The notes: a model not told the origin generated them from the letters alone. A DNA stretch of 64,000 nucleotides from Hyphococcus sp. (GCA_021604585.1 BQJG01000002.1:71547-135546), one strand, 5' to 3'. Shown: positions 7,751 to 17,341, counted from the first letter of the stretch. A program made the numbers and translations.

Positions 7751-10467
7751 TTGCCAAGCCGCTCCAGCAGGATCGGCGTGTGCACCTGATCGGATTTATA
7801 ATTCCCGGTGAAGGCGACCATCACCATGTTCACTCCGGCGCGATAGGCGAGTTCGCGCGTGCGCGGACCGCCAGCGCCCATAGGCCGAACGGGCCGTCCA
7901 AAACTGTCCGCCGCCCAGGCGCCGGCCCAGTCGCGCCCGCCAATGATGATCGAGGTGACATCGTCATTGGAGCCGCTTGAATCGGCTTCAACCCAGACCG
8001 GGTTGTTGTTCGTGCGGCCATATAAATTGTTCAGCAGGTAAAACGAACGCGACAAGACATGCTGATCGTCCACAGGGGTCAGCGGTGGAATATCCAGCGC
8101 ACCCAGAATGCGCTGCAGGGCTTGCCCTTCCGGCGTAGACCCGGCGCCGACAGCGCGCTCATCGTCCCGTGTGTCGATGAGCAGCAGTCCGCCGAAATGC
8201 ATGAAGTTTTCGATATTGGCGAGCGCCGCGTCTGATGGCGTTTCGGCGGAGGGCGCTACGGGCCAATAAAGGAAAGAGTAAACAGCAAGGTCATCTGTAT
8301 CGGGATCGATGCGTTCCGGCGGCGCAGGCTCTATCGCCGTGCGGCGGTATAGCTCGCGGCTGAGCGCGGCGAGGCCTTGTTCAGTGAGCCGGTCAATGGC
8401 CGGATCGCCGGAGGCAATGTAAGCGAGGCGTGTGGTCAGCGCCGCCTCCGCCGTCTTTGTTTCTATAGCGGCATCGAGCGGTTGAGCCATCGCATTGTTT
8501 GCAGGCAAAGGCGTCAGTGCGGCGATAATCATCACCGCCGCTGCGCTGCGCCAGGGAAGGCGGCCGCTCAGGACCAGCGCCAGCAGGCCATCGACAAGCA
8601 GCAACACGAACGCCGCCAGAATCAAGGGTGCACCAAGTGTGACCGGCGGCGCCGCGATGTAGGGCGTTGCCCTCAAGCCGGGAATGGCGAGCGGTGCAAA
8701 TTGAGTTGCAGCGGAAACCGCATTCAGCGCCAAAGAGGCTTCAGGTGCTCCGTAAAACCCAGGCGCGCGTTCGGGTGACGGGGCTTGCGCGAGCTCAGTT
8801 GCGGTCAAGGCGCGCGCCGAAGTGTCGGGACGCGACAGGCGGCCTTCACCGCTAAGCGCGCGCAGCGGCGCATAGCGCGCATCTTCGCCATCCTCGGCGG
8901 CTTCGGGGCCAAGGGAGGATAAAAACGTCAGCCGCCGGAGCATCTCGATAAACAAACCCGACAGGGGAAGGTCGGACCAGTCAGGCGTCGCCGTCACGTG
9001 AAAGAGGGCGATCACGCCTGCGCCCTGACGCAGGCCGGTGACCAGCGGCGTGCCGTCGGCGAGTCGCGCCCATGTACGCGTTGTCGTTTCGCCGCCGGGT
9101 TCAGCCAGCACTTGCCGGCGAATGAACACATCATCGGGAATGGCGAGCCCCGCAAACGGGCTTTCGGCCGCGAAGACATCAAGCCGCTGCGGCGTATCCC
9201 AGGTGAGGGCGCCGCCAAAGGCGCGTCCGCCGCCGCGCAAAGGCGCAGGCGTCAATTCCGGCGTACCATCCTGCGCGGCTTCCGCCAGCACCGGCCCTGC
9301 AAAACGGATCAACACGCCGCCCCGTTCCACCCAGGCGGAAAGCGCATCGCGTTCACTGGGGCGCAGTCGGCCGACATCATCAAGCACGATGACAGAGGCG
9401 TCTGACTCAAGCAGCGCTGAGAGGTCATCGTCGAGGAACGCGGCATAAGGTTTCAGCGCCTGTTTGATATAATGATCGCCGGTCAGCAATTCGTCGCGCG
9501 GGCTTTGCGAATTGCGGGCGAGGCCGATAAGCGCACGCCGGTCGCGTGCATCGGTGAGATGCACCGCGCCAGCCGAAGCGACGCCTTGAAGGCGTATAAC
9601 GGACATTTCATTAACCAGTGCGAGCGGCAGATTGAGCGTGACGTCATGCGCGGATTCTTGCGGTGCAAATTCAAATTCCGACCGCGCGAGTTCGCGTCCA
9701 TCGCGTGCTGTGGCGACAACTACGCCTTCGGCGCCGGCGCCTGTATCGAGACGTTCCACCCGATAGGCCACATCCTCGCCGGTTAAGGGAAGGGGCCGCA
9801 ACAGATATTTCGGCGCGCGCGCATCAACCAGCAACGTGACATCGCCGCGCTGTGCCAGCGCCGCCGCCAGCGTTGCGTCGCCTTCGCCCGCAAGGCCGTC
9901 CGAGATCCACCGGATTTCAGCGCCGGACGTAAAATAACGATCAAGTTCTGCGAGACGGGTTGCTGCTCCATTGCGATCTGCAGCGAATGGAGTGGGTGTG
10001 AGCGCGTCCGCAATAGCGCGCGCCGCTTCGCCGCTCATCGGTTCCATCATTGGTGGTGTCGTCTGTGGAGCGGTGGTGAGCAAAAACACTTGCCGGTCTG
10101 ATTGCGCGGCTTGCGCCGTAGCTTCGCGCATGGCGTCGCGCCGCACCTGCCAATGTTGCGCCGCCGCCCAGCTGTCATCGACGACCAGCAGCAAGGGTCC
10201 GGTTTGCGCTCCCGGTGCGGGTGCGTTTAACACGGGCCCGGCGAGGGCCAGAATGATCATCGCCGCCAGCAACAAGCGCAGCAGCAGCAGCCACCACGGC
10301 GTGCGGTCAGGCGTTTCCTCCGCCGTTGTCAGTTGCCGCAGAATGATGAACGCCGGGAAGCGTTCGCGCTTTGGCGAAGGCGGCGTGGCGCGCAGCAGCA
10401 GCCAGATTAGCGGCAGCGCGCCGAGCGCCAGCAAAATGAAAGGAGATGTAAAACTAAGCGCGCCCAT
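7747..10467 (-). CDS. BatA-like/DUF4159 membrane protein
   Basis: The protein is 906 residues long. The N-terminal 85 residues are the double-transmembrane BatA-type domain (SPFILLALGALPLIWLLLRA, then a second helix ending LALAGPVL). A VWA-like segment begins LLLVVDDSWA. Another membrane segment near residue 615-635 is followed by a short linker with a second helix. The C-terminal 220 residues form a DUF4159 domain, with YSFLYWPVA, GGLLLIDTRDDE, VLSRSFYLLNNLYGR and the final VNMVMVAFTGNYKSDQVHTP. The gene starts four bases after the DUF58 gene and overlaps the next gene, so it is the third of four genes in the operon. Such proteins are thought to act with MoxR ATPases at the membrane; the biochemical role is not established. 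Confidence 0.88.
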   Translation of the reverse strand: MGALSFTSPFILLALGALPLIWLLLRATPPSPKRERFPAFIILRQLTTAEETPDRTPWWLLLLRLLLAAMIILALAGPVLNAPAPGAQTGPLLLVVDDSWAAAQHWQVRRDAMREATAQAAQSDRQVFLLTTAPQTTPPMMEPMSGEAARAIADALTPTPFAADRNGAATRLAELDRYFTSGAEIRWISDGLAGEGDATLAAALAQRGDVTLLVDARAPKYLLRPLPLTGEDVAYRVERLDTGAGAEGVVVATARDGRELARSEFEFAPQESAHDVTLNLPLALVNEMSVIRLQGVASAGAVHLTDARDRRALIGLARNSQSPRDELLTGDHYIKQALKPYAAFLDDDLSALLESDASVIVLDDVGRLRPSERDALSAWVERGGVLIRFAGPVLAEAAQDGTPELTPAPLRGGGRAFGGALTWDTPQRLDVFAAESPFAGLAIPDDVFIRRQVLAEPGGETTTRTWARLADGTPLVTGLRQGAGVIALFHVTATPDWSDLPLSGLFIEMLRRLTFLSSLGPEAAEDGEDARYAPLRALSGEGRLSRPDTSARALTATELAQAPSPERAPGFYGAPEASLALNAVSAATQFAPLAIPGLRATPYIAAPPVTLGAPLILAAFVLLLVDGLLALVLSGRLPWRSAAAVMIIAALTPLPANNAMAQPLDAAIETKTAEAALTTRLAYIASGDPAIDRLTEQGLAALSRELYRRTAIEPAPPERIDPDTDDLAVYSFLYWPVAPSAETPSDAALANIENFMHFGGLLLIDTRDDERAVGAGSTPEGQALQRILGALDIPPLTPVDDQHVLSRSFYLLNNLYGRTNNNPVWVEADSSGSNDDVTSIIIGGRDWAGAWAADSFGRPVRPMGAGGPRTRELAYRAGVNMVMVAFTGNYKSDQVHTPILLERLGK

Positions 10468-10470
10468 GAC

Positions 10471-11388
10471 TTACGATTTCCAAACGCGCAGATCACCGAG
10501 CGCGGTGAACAACGCCAGTAGCGCGGTCTGCGGCGGCTTGTCGGTTCGGTGGGCGAGAAATGCCCAGCCGTTCTTCTGCGCAAGCGCTTCGAGCGCGCTG
10601 CGATGGGCGGCGAATTTGGCTTTATAGGCGCTCGCGAGCGCGCTTGTCTGACCGAAGATCAAGCGGTCACTGCTTTCAAGATCGCGAAATTCGACGCGCC
10701 CCTCAAACGGAAATTCTTCCTCAGCCGGATCGCAAATTTGCAAAAGCACGCCCTTGGCGCCGGAACCGGCGAGCGTGGCGACAGCGCGTTCAATGCTTTC
10801 GGGGGCTGTAAAGAAATCACTGGCGAGAACGATGCGCGCGCCGGCGGGAGTGGTCGTCACTGGCGGCGCGCCGCCGTCATCATTGAACTGATCGATGTGA
10901 AGCGCCTCGAGCATGCGCTCAGGGGCGGTGCGGCCTTGAAAGGGTCTGCGCGATTCTCGTCCTGCGTCGCCGGAGAGTACGCCGATGCGTTCACCCGCCT
11001 GCGACAACAAAATTGTCAGCGCCGTCAGCAGAATATCCGCGCGCCTTCGCTTGGTGGGTCCGTCTTTGCGCGAAGCGTAATCCAGCGAATGCGACGGGTC
11101 GCGCCAGAGATAAGCGGCCGCTGCCGCCTCCCATTCATTCTGGCGCACATAAAGACGGTCGGCGGCGCGCGCCGACTGGCGCCAATCGATAGCGGAAACG
11201 GAATCACCGAAACCATAGGGCCGATGCTGCCAGAAGGTTTCACCCGGTCCGGCGCGGCGGCGGCCATGCAAACCGGCTGACAGTGTCTGCGCCATGCGTT
11301 CGGCTTCCAGCAACATGGCCGGAAACAGCGCAGCAGCCCGTTCCGCTTCATGGCGGACATGCAGCGCAGTATTCCCTGATGGTTTCAT
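10471..11388 (-). CDS. DUF58 domain protein
   Basis: From ATG 11388 the protein has 305 residues. It has the DUF58 signature GETFWQHRPYGFGDSVSAID followed by WRQSARADRLYVRQNEWE-like sequence, then a VWA-type alpha/beta segment (ERIGVLSGD, GARIVLASDFF). Proteins of this family always travel with MoxR ATPases and are regarded as their partners. A TTG at 11406 extends the frame by six codons, but ATG 11388 is preferred because GGAAAGG lies about nine bases before it. The moxR stop is only 24 bases upstream, so the two are co-transcribed. Confidence 0.9.
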   Translation of the reverse strand: MKPSGNTALHVRHEAERAAALFPAMLLEAERMAQTLSAGLHGRRRAGPGETFWQHRPYGFGDSVSAIDWRQSARAADRLYVRQNEWEAAAAAYLWRDPSHSLDYASRKDGPTKRRRADILLTALTILLSQAGERIGVLSGDAGRESRRPFQGRTAPERMLEALHIDQFNDDGGAPPVTTTPAGARIVLASDFFTAPESIERAVATLAGSGAKGVLLQICDPAEEEFPFEGRVEFRDLESSDRLIFGQTSALASAYKAKFAAHRSALEALAQKNGWAFLAHRTDKPPQTALLALFTALGDLRVWKS

Positions 11389-11412
11389 CGGGCGCGGCCT
11401 TTCCAACAGCTC

Positions 11413-12417
11413 TTACGCCCCCGCAACGAGATCTTTGATAAGTTCATTGATGAAATCGTCCGTACCGATCCCTTCTGACCGGGCGGCGAAATTGAGCGCC
11501 ATACGATGACGCAAGACCGGACCAGCGAGACGGCGCACATCGTCAAGCGATGGCGCATGCCGCCCGTCGATTAACGCCAGTGCTCGCGCAGCAAGCGAGA
11601 AGGCCTGACTCGCGCGCGGTCCCGGTCCCCAGGCGACGAAATTTTTCACGCGTTCTTTGGCGTCTGGCGTTGGGCGCGCGGCTCGCACCAGCGACAGAAT
11701 TGTTTCGACAACCTGTTCGCCGATAGGCATTTCGCGAACCAGTTTTTGCGCCGCAATTAAGTCGTCGCTTCGCATCACCGCATCGACCGGCGCTGACTGC
11801 GCGCCGGTTGTCGCCGCGAGCATTTTGCGTTCGGCGTTGAGGTCGGGATAATCCACATCGATTTGCAGCAGGAACCGGTCAAGCTGCGCTTCGGGGAGCG
11901 GGTAGGTGCCTTCCTGCTCGATGGGGTTTTGGGTCGCGAGAACGTGAAACGGGGTCGGCAGGTCATGGCGGGCGCCTGCGACGGTTACGTGATGCTCCTG
12001 CATGGCCTGCAACAGGGCCGATTGGGTTCGCGGGCTGGCGCGGTTGATTTCATCGGCCATCAGGAGCTGACAGAACACAGGTCCCGGAATGAAACGGAAT
12101 TCGCGTTTTCCGTCCGCGCTCTCCTCGAGCACTTCCGAGCCCAAAACGTCGCCCGGCATCAAATCGGGAGTAAATTGCACCCTTTTGGCCGAAAGCCCCA
12201 TAATATCTGCGATTGAGGTCACCAGAAGGGTCTTGGCGAGGCCCGGCGCGCCCACCAGCAGGCCGTGGCCGCCTGCGGCAAGTGTAGCAAGGGTCAGGTC
12301 AATGACTTCGTCCTGACCGAAGACCACCTTTCCCAAAGCGGCGCGGGCGCGCCCGAATTTTACCGAAATCTCATCAAATTTCCGCAATATCTCTTGATCA
12401 GGCTGGGTGTCGGTCAT
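11413..12417 (-). CDS. MoxR-family AAA+ ATPase
   Basis: The family acts as a chaperone-like ATPase with DUF58 and VWA partner proteins. The 334-residue protein has the Walker A GAPGLAKT, Walker B MADEINRASPRTQSALLQAM, the sensor region VLATQNPIEQEGTYPLPEAQ, and the C-terminal lid with SLDDVRRLAGPVLRHRMALN. The open frame continues upstream to 12666, but that extension has no family resemblance. ATG 12417 gives the usual length and N-terminus. It is the first gene of a four-gene minus-strand operon, with its promoter somewhere in the 334-base gap shared with sppA. Confidence 0.93.
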   Translation of the reverse strand: MTDTQPDQEILRKFDEISVKFGRARAALGKVVFGQDEVIDLTLATLAAGGHGLLVGAPGLAKTLLVTSIADIMGLSAKRVQFTPDLMPGDVLGSEVLEESADGKREFRFIPGPVFCQLLMADEINRASPRTQSALLQAMQEHHVTVAGARHDLPTPFHVLATQNPIEQEGTYPLPEAQLDRFLLQIDVDYPDLNAERKMLAATTGAQSAPVDAVMRSDDLIAAQKLVREMPIGEQVVETILSLVRAARPTPDAKERVKNFVAWGPGPRASQAFSLAARALALIDGRHAPSLDDVRRLAGPVLRHRMALNFAARSEGIGTDDFINELIKDLVAGA

Positions 12418-12751
12418 GGGGATGCGTATATCCTGGGCTACTGGCTGAACTGTTCTATGTGGGCCGCGAATCCGGATCGATCTATCCAGATAGCATGTCC
12501 TCTTCGAGGTTAAAAAACCACTTGGCAAGGAAAGCGAACGGATTGTCGAAAAACTCTTGCCCCTTGCGGGGTTGCGCATGATGTCAGTACCATGCCGCCA
12601 GCACGCGCCCAGTCGCAATCTCGGGCGCTGAAGGTGGGGCATTCTAGGCGGCGGCGTTCGGCGCAAGAATGATGAAAGAAAGAGGAGCCCTCCGGCATGG
12701 AGCGGCTCCAGTCAGCCGGCTGGTCGCTGGCGCAGTGTAAAGGGGACCTTT
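12418..12751. other. Intergenic region between moxR and sppA
   Basis: This 334-base divergent spacer must hold the promoters for the MoxR operon (left) and sppA (right). Frames enter it on both strands but resemble no protein and lack ribosome-binding sites. Apart from the AAGGGGA ribosome-binding site of sppA near its right end, I see no clear promoter boxes, repeats or RNA hairpins. Confidence 0.5.
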
Positions 12752-14656
12752 GTGTCAGAACACGAGTCGCATTTTTCAGTTTGGGGTTTCATCAAGGGTT
12801 TTGCGAAACTCATTATTGGCGTCCTGCTCATGTTGCAGGGGCTGATCGGCCTCGTCGTGCTCATCTTGATTGTGGGCGTCATGACGCAGGTCATGAACGG
12901 CGTTGCAGGCAATGCGGACACAGTGTCCGTTTCCATCCCTGATGAAGCCGCCCTGGTCCTTGATCCGAACGGCATGATCGTTGAGATCGCCGAGGATGTG
13001 AATCCGCTCGAAGTGCTGCGCGAAGAAGCTTACGGCATCAGCGAACCGTCACAGATTGAAGTGCATGATCTTGTGAACGTGATCCGGGCCGCGAAAGACG
13101 ACAAACGCATTAAAGGATTGGTTCTCGATCTCGGCGCCATGGGCGCTGCTTCGTCCAGCGCAAGCAAGCTGCATTATCTCGCCGATGAGATCGTCAAGTT
13201 TAAAGAAAGCGGCAAGAAAGTTGTCGCTGTTGGCGACTTTTATAGTCAGGACCAGTATTTGCTCGCTGCAAACGCCGATGAAATCTACATGAACGATTAC
13301 GGCAATGTTCTGATCTATGGCTATGGTTCATACGGCACGTATGTGAAGTCATTCCTGGAAAAACTGAAAATCACCAGTCATGTCTTCCGCGTCGGCACCT
13401 TCAAATCTGCGGTGGAGCCGTTCCTGCGCGATGACATGTCACCAGAAGCGAAAGAGGCGAACGTCGCCTATCTCACCAAGCTTTGGGGGGATTACGCGGA
13501 GTCCGTCGAATCCGCGCGCGGCCTGGCGCCTGGCGCCATCGCTGATTACGCAAACAATATGAGCGCGCTCATGGAATCCGTTGATGGGGATTTCGGCAAG
13601 GCGGCGGTCAAGGCCGGTCTGGTCGATGAACTTCTGTCCCGCGCGGAAATGAACAAAAAGCTTGTCGATGAGTTCGGTAAATCGAAAGACGGCAAATCCT
13701 ACAAAAAAGTCAGCTTCAAACGCTATCTGACCTCGCTGCCCAAGCCAAATGACGGGAGCAATCCGAACATTGTCGTGATTACCGCTGCTGGCACGATCGT
13801 CGATGGCGAGGCGCCCACAGGGCGTGCGGCAGGCGGCGATACAATTGCAGCGCAGCTGAAAAAGGCTCGTGAAGATGACAACGTCAAAGCCGTTGTGCTG
13901 CGCATTGACAGCCCCGGCGGGTCGGCCTTTGCGTCCGACATTATTCGCGACGAAATCCTCGCCATTAAAGCAGAAGGCAAGCCTGTGGTTGCATCCATGG
14001 GATCGCTTGCCGCGTCGGGCGGTTATTGGATCGCAGCGGCCGCAGATGAGATCTGGGCGTCGCCAACGACGATTACAGGTTCGATTGGCATCTTTGGTTA
14101 CTTCAATACGTTTGAAAATACCGCTGCGGAACTCGGCGTCTATGTGGATGGCGTCGGCACGACCGCTTTGTCGCCAATTCTCGCAACCGGCATCGGACCG
14201 TTGCCAGAGTCGGCCGCAGACATCCTGCAGCAGTCGACCGAGAACGGGTATGACCGTTTCCTGACCATCGTCGGAGAGGGCCGCGGCCTTGAAAAAGACT
14301 ATGTGGATTCGGTTGGACAGGGCCGTGTCTGGATTGGCGAACGCGCGCTGGAATTGCGTCTTGTTGATAAGCTTGGCTCTTATGACGACGCGATCAAAGC
14401 GGCGGCGGCGCTCGCCAAGCTCGAAAAATATGATGTCGTCGATATGAAGGAAAAGCGCACGACATTTGAAATGTTCCTCAGCAACCTGTCGGAAACATCT
14501 CTTGCCGCAATTGGCGTCAATCGGAACGGCGGCAAAGAATTCGCAGCCCATGGCGCTGTGGCGCAACTGGTTCGAGCAGCCGAGGCTCAGGTTAAGTTCT
14601 TTTCTGAGTTTAACGATCCCAACGCAGCCTATGCGCGCTGCATGACGTGTGAATAA
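12752..14656 (+). CDS. sppA: Signal peptide peptidase SppA, 67K type
   Basis: SppA is a membrane-bound serine/lysine protease that degrades cleaved signal peptides. At 634 residues it is the long, tandem-domain form. A membrane anchor lies at about residues 20-50. The first domain carries the catalytic lysine in GTFKSAVEPF (Lys about 218), and the second carries the nucleophile in MGSLAASGGYWIA (Ser about 421), matching the E. coli Lys209/Ser409 pair. VVLRIDSPGGSAFAS and the S49 helix follow the family pattern. The start is GTG 12752, with AAGGGGA seven bases before it. A hairpin terminator follows the stop. Confidence 0.95.
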   Translation: MSEHESHFSVWGFIKGFAKLIIGVLLMLQGLIGLVVLILIVGVMTQVMNGVAGNADTVSVSIPDEAALVLDPNGMIVEIAEDVNPLEVLREEAYGISEPSQIEVHDLVNVIRAAKDDKRIKGLVLDLGAMGAASSSASKLHYLADEIVKFKESGKKVVAVGDFYSQDQYLLAANADEIYMNDYGNVLIYGYGSYGTYVKSFLEKLKITSHVFRVGTFKSAVEPFLRDDMSPEAKEANVAYLTKLWGDYAESVESARGLAPGAIADYANNMSALMESVDGDFGKAAVKAGLVDELLSRAEMNKKLVDEFGKSKDGKSYKKVSFKRYLTSLPKPNDGSNPNIVVITAAGTIVDGEAPTGRAAGGDTIAAQLKKAREDDNVKAVVLRIDSPGGSAFASDIIRDEILAIKAEGKPVVASMGSLAASGGYWIAAAADEIWASPTTITGSIGIFGYFNTFENTAAELGVYVDGVGTTALSPILATGIGPLPESAADILQQSTENGYDRFLTIVGEGRGLEKDYVDSVGQGRVWIGERALELRLVDKLGSYDDAIKAAAALAKLEKYDVVDMKEKRTTFEMFLSNLSETSLAAIGVNRNGGKEFAAHGAVAQLVRAAEAQVKFFSEFNDPNAAYARCMTCE

Positions 14657-14721
14657 GCAGCTGGCGGTTAGCCCGCGAACACGCAACAATGCGCCTGATT
14701 GAGGCGCCGACGAAATAAGGG

Positions 14722-14754
14722 CCGGCGTTGCAGGATATGCAGCGCCGGTTTCGT
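14722..14754 (+). terminator. Terminator after sppA
   Basis: CCGGCGTTGCA pairs with TGCAGCGCCGG (11 bp with one T-G pair) around a five-base loop, followed by TTTCGT. It ends two bases before the start codon of the next gene, so that gene must be transcribed by read-through or have an internal promoter. Confidence 0.65.
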
Positions 14755-14756
14755 TT

Positions 14757-15338
14757 ATGACCGACTTGATGCGATATGCGGCATCGCTGGAAGGAGCGGG
14801 GGGCAAGTCATTGCCGCCGGTCGAAAAGTGGCATCCGGAGTTTTGCGGTGAGATCGATCTTGTCATCAAACGCGACGGCACGTGGTTCCACGAAGGAACC
14901 CCGATTGGCCGCGCCCGGCTGGTGCGGTTGTTCTCTACCGTGCTGCGCCGGGAGGGCGATAAACATTTTTTAGTCACGCCCGTTGAGAAGCTCGAAATCA
15001 CTGTTGAAGACGCGCCTTTCGTCGCTGTCTTGATGAAACGCGAAGGTGAGGGCGCAGATACGAGTACTGGGCAAAAGCTGTCTTTCACCACCAATGTTGG
15101 CGATGAGGCGACGGCAGGGCCGGCGCACTTGCTGACGTTTCGCAAGGATGATGAAACCGGAGAATGTGCGCCTTATATAAATGTGCGGGCAGGCTTGGAG
15201 GCGCGCATCGCGCGGGCGGTGTATTACGACCTTGTCGAACTGGGCGAAACCCGTGAGATAGGCGGCGAAGAACAATTCGGTGTCTGGTCGGACGGCGTTT
15301 TTTTTCCCTTCGGACTGGCGAGTGAAGTTTATGCGTAA
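14757..15338 (+). CDS. DUF1285 protein
   Basis: The protein has 193 residues and matches the DUF1285 family of small soluble proteobacterial proteins. The signs are LPPVEKWHPEFCGEIDLVIK near the start, GTWFHEGTPIGRARLVRLFSTVLRRE, the middle LVTPVEKLEITVEDAPFVAV, and the C-terminal INVRAGLEARIARAVYYDLVE. No biochemical role is established. It overlaps the start of the Nudix gene by eight bases and heads a group (DUF1285, Nudix, CCA-adding enzyme) with overlapping ends, an order common in alphaproteobacteria next to the MoxR operon. There is no visible Shine-Dalgarno, because the sppA terminator occupies that position. Confidence 0.85.
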   Translation: MTDLMRYAASLEGAGGKSLPPVEKWHPEFCGEIDLVIKRDGTWFHEGTPIGRARLVRLFSTVLRREGDKHFLVTPVEKLEITVEDAPFVAVLMKREGEGADTSTGQKLSFTTNVGDEATAGPAHLLTFRKDDETGECAPYINVRAGLEARIARAVYYDLVELGETREIGGEEQFGVWSDGVFFPFGLASEVYA

Positions 15339-15999
15339 GGCTGCGAGGGCCCAACAGAGCGATACAATGGATTGGCGCGAGCGCATCGAAGGCAACCTTA
15401 AACGCGCGACCGCATCGCGCGTGCGCGAACTGTTCAGCGAAATCAATCCGCACCTTGTCGGTGAAAAGCTGTTCGAGCAGCGTTGGAGCTCCAAGCGCAA
15501 AGATGCTGCTGTCTTAGTGCCGCTGATCCGTCGCGCTGAAGGGTTCCGCGTGATCTTAACCGTGCGCGCACGGGATATGCCGTCCCATGCCGGGCAGATC
15601 AGTTTTCCGGGCGGCAAGGTGGAACCGCAGGATCAAAGCCCGGTGGCCACGGCGCTGCGTGAAGCGCATGAAGAAGTGAACATCCCGCCCGAATCTGTCG
15701 ATGTGATCGGACAACTGGGCATCCACAAAGGCGGATTGGGTTTTTCTGTGACGCCAGTCGTCGGCATTGTCGATCCGCATGCGCCGTTGCGGCCTTGCCT
15801 CCGCGAGGTCGATGAGATTTTTGAAGTGCCGCTGGCGTTCGTCGCGGATCTTTCCAACCACATCACCGAAGAACGCAACCTCGATGGCGTCGCCTACAAT
15901 ATGTACGCCGCGCCGTTTGAACGGTTTCACATTTGGGGGCTGACGGCAGGCATTTTGCGATCCTTCGCTGAAACCTTGCAGCCAGACCATCGTCCATGA
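15331..15999 (+). CDS. Nudix hydrolase, CoA pyrophosphatase (NudL) type
   Basis: The predicted reaction is hydrolysis of CoA or acyl-CoA to 4'-phosphopantetheine species and 3',5'-ADP. The 222-residue protein contains the family-specific segment ARDMPSHAGQISFPGG directly joined to the Nudix box. The box reads GGKVEPQDQSPVATALREAH continuing EEVNI, with the metal-binding REAHEE intact. Start choice is uncertain: ATG 15331 overlaps the DUF1285 gene, ATG 15367 gives a shorter N-terminus, and an upstream GTG at 15280 lies deep in the previous gene. The stop overlaps the next gene as ATGA. Confidence 0.9.
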   Translation: MRKAARAQQSDTMDWRERIEGNLKRATASRVRELFSEINPHLVGEKLFEQRWSSKRKDAAVLVPLIRRAEGFRVILTVRARDMPSHAGQISFPGGKVEPQDQSPVATALREAHEEVNIPPESVDVIGQLGIHKGGLGFSVTPVVGIVDPHAPLRPCLREVDEIFEVPLAFVADLSNHITEERNLDGVAYNMYAAPFERFHIWGLTAGILRSFAETLQPDHRP

Positions 16000-17240
16000 A
16001 TACGGGTGAGGCGCTTTCGCCGCTTCCGAAGGAGATGCGCTCAGGTTTTGACTGGCTAAACGCGCCGCATCTTAAAAAGGTGATCGCTGCGCTCGAAGCC
16101 GCCGAGCCTCACTGCGCGCGTTTTGTCGGCGGTTGCGTGCGCGACAGCCTGTTGGGTCAGGCGCCAAAAGATTTTGATGTAGCGACAATGCTGGCGCCGG
16201 ATCAATCCAGCGCAGTACTGAAGTCCGCCGGGCTTGGCGTTGCGCCGACTGGCATAGAGCACGGAACTGTCACCGCCATTGTCGATCATCAAGGCGTCGA
16301 AGTGACGACTTTGCGCGCGGATGTTTCGACTGATGGGCGGCGTGCAACTGTCGCCTTCACCCGTGATTGGGCGATTGATGCGTCGCGCCGGGATTTTACC
16401 GTCAATGCGATTTATCTGACTCCGGATGCAAAGCTTTATGATCCGGTTGGCGGACTCGCCGATGCAAAAGCGAAGCGGGTGCGGTTTATTGGAAATGCGG
16501 AGGACCGCATCCGCGAAGACTATCTGCGTATTCTCCGGTTCTTCAGATTCTCGGCGCGGTTTTGTGAAACATTCGACGAAGCCGGGATCGCCGCCTGCGC
16601 GAAACTGAAAGACGGCATAGGCCAGCTTTCGGCTGAACGCATCGGCGCGGAAATGTCCGGCATCCTTTCGTTGCCGCGGGCCTCGTTCGCGCTGGAAGCG
16701 ATGGAGATGACGGGAGTCCTCGCTCAAGTCTGGCCGGCGTCTGCGGATATAAAATCAGCAGCGCGAATGAAAGACTTTGATCCGGCGGCGCAGGCGCCGT
16801 TAATGCTCGCCGCCCTCTATGGCGAAGAGGGCGAGGGGATCGGCCGCGCGCTGCGCCTTTCAAACGCTGAAAAGTCGATGCGCTCGAGTGCGCTGAAAGC
16901 GGTTAGCGCCATTTCGCGAGGGCTCACTGACAAACAAGTGCGGACGCTGATTTACAAATTCGGCAAGGATGGTTTTGCCGATGCGGCGCTGATTGCCGTC
17001 GCACGCGATAATATCTCAGCAGATGAATTCAAGCGGATGAAAGAAACGGCTGATTCTTCGGCGGCGCCTGTCCTTTCGCTTTCCGGGCGGCACATTGTCG
17101 ATGCTGGCGTTAAACCCGGTCCGGACGTTTCGCGGCTGTTGGCGCTGCTTGAGGCGCGCTGGATCGAGGAAGATTTTCCCGGCGCAGAGCGTCAGCGCGT
17201 CCTTCTCCACAGCCTTATCGATGCCGAGCGAAAGCAGTAA
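15996..17240 (+). CDS. CCA tRNA nucleotidyltransferase / poly(A) polymerase family
   Basis: This class II nucleotidyltransferase of 414 residues either adds or repairs the tRNA 3' CCA end or polyadenylates RNA. The head domain has FVGGCVRDSLLG and the metal-binding DFDVATM. GTEHGTV-like sequence (GIEHGTVTAIVDHQGVEVTT) and RRDFTVNAIYL follow, then the RNA-binding RIREDYLRILRFFRFSARFC motif. The length is typical of alphaproteobacterial CCA-adding enzymes. The start overlaps the Nudix stop by four bases, indicating coupled translation. In some bacteria CCA adding is split between two enzymes, and the sequence alone does not settle which activity this one has. Confidence 0.92.
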   Translation: MNTGEALSPLPKEMRSGFDWLNAPHLKKVIAALEAAEPHCARFVGGCVRDSLLGQAPKDFDVATMLAPDQSSAVLKSAGLGVAPTGIEHGTVTAIVDHQGVEVTTLRADVSTDGRRATVAFTRDWAIDASRRDFTVNAIYLTPDAKLYDPVGGLADAKAKRVRFIGNAEDRIREDYLRILRFFRFSARFCETFDEAGIAACAKLKDGIGQLSAERIGAEMSGILSLPRASFALEAMEMTGVLAQVWPASADIKSAARMKDFDPAAQAPLMLAALYGEEGEGIGRALRLSNAEKSMRSSALKAVSAISRGLTDKQVRTLIYKFGKDGFADAALIAVARDNISADEFKRMKETADSSAAPVLSLSGRHIVDAGVKPGPDVSRLLALLEARWIEEDFPGAERQRVLLHSLIDAERKQ

Positions 17241-17326
17241 AGCATTGATTTAGCAGCTTCTCATTTGACCCGGCGCTCAAGACCGGATTTAGTGCTCCAA
17301 AAAATCATACATACATGACAACGCCT

Positions 17327-17333
17327 GGGAGGA
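17327..17333 (+). promoter_or_regulatory. Shine-Dalgarno deciding the acyl-CoA synthetase start
   Basis: GGGAGGA stands eight bases before ATG 17342. The in-frame ATG at 17315 lies before this site and has no ribosome-binding sequence, so 17342 is the better start. Confidence 0.7.
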
Positions 17334-17341
17334 ATGTGGCG

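Noticed and set aside
12418..12666. N-terminal extension of the MoxR ATPase frame
   Set aside because: The extra 83 codons have no family similarity, and ATG 12417 gives the standard MoxR length.
13439..15145. Long minus-strand open frame opposite sppA and the DUF1285 gene
   Set aside because: It is a shadow of well-supported genes on the plus strand, has no family resemblance and no ribosome-binding site. Long antisense frames are common in this codon usage.
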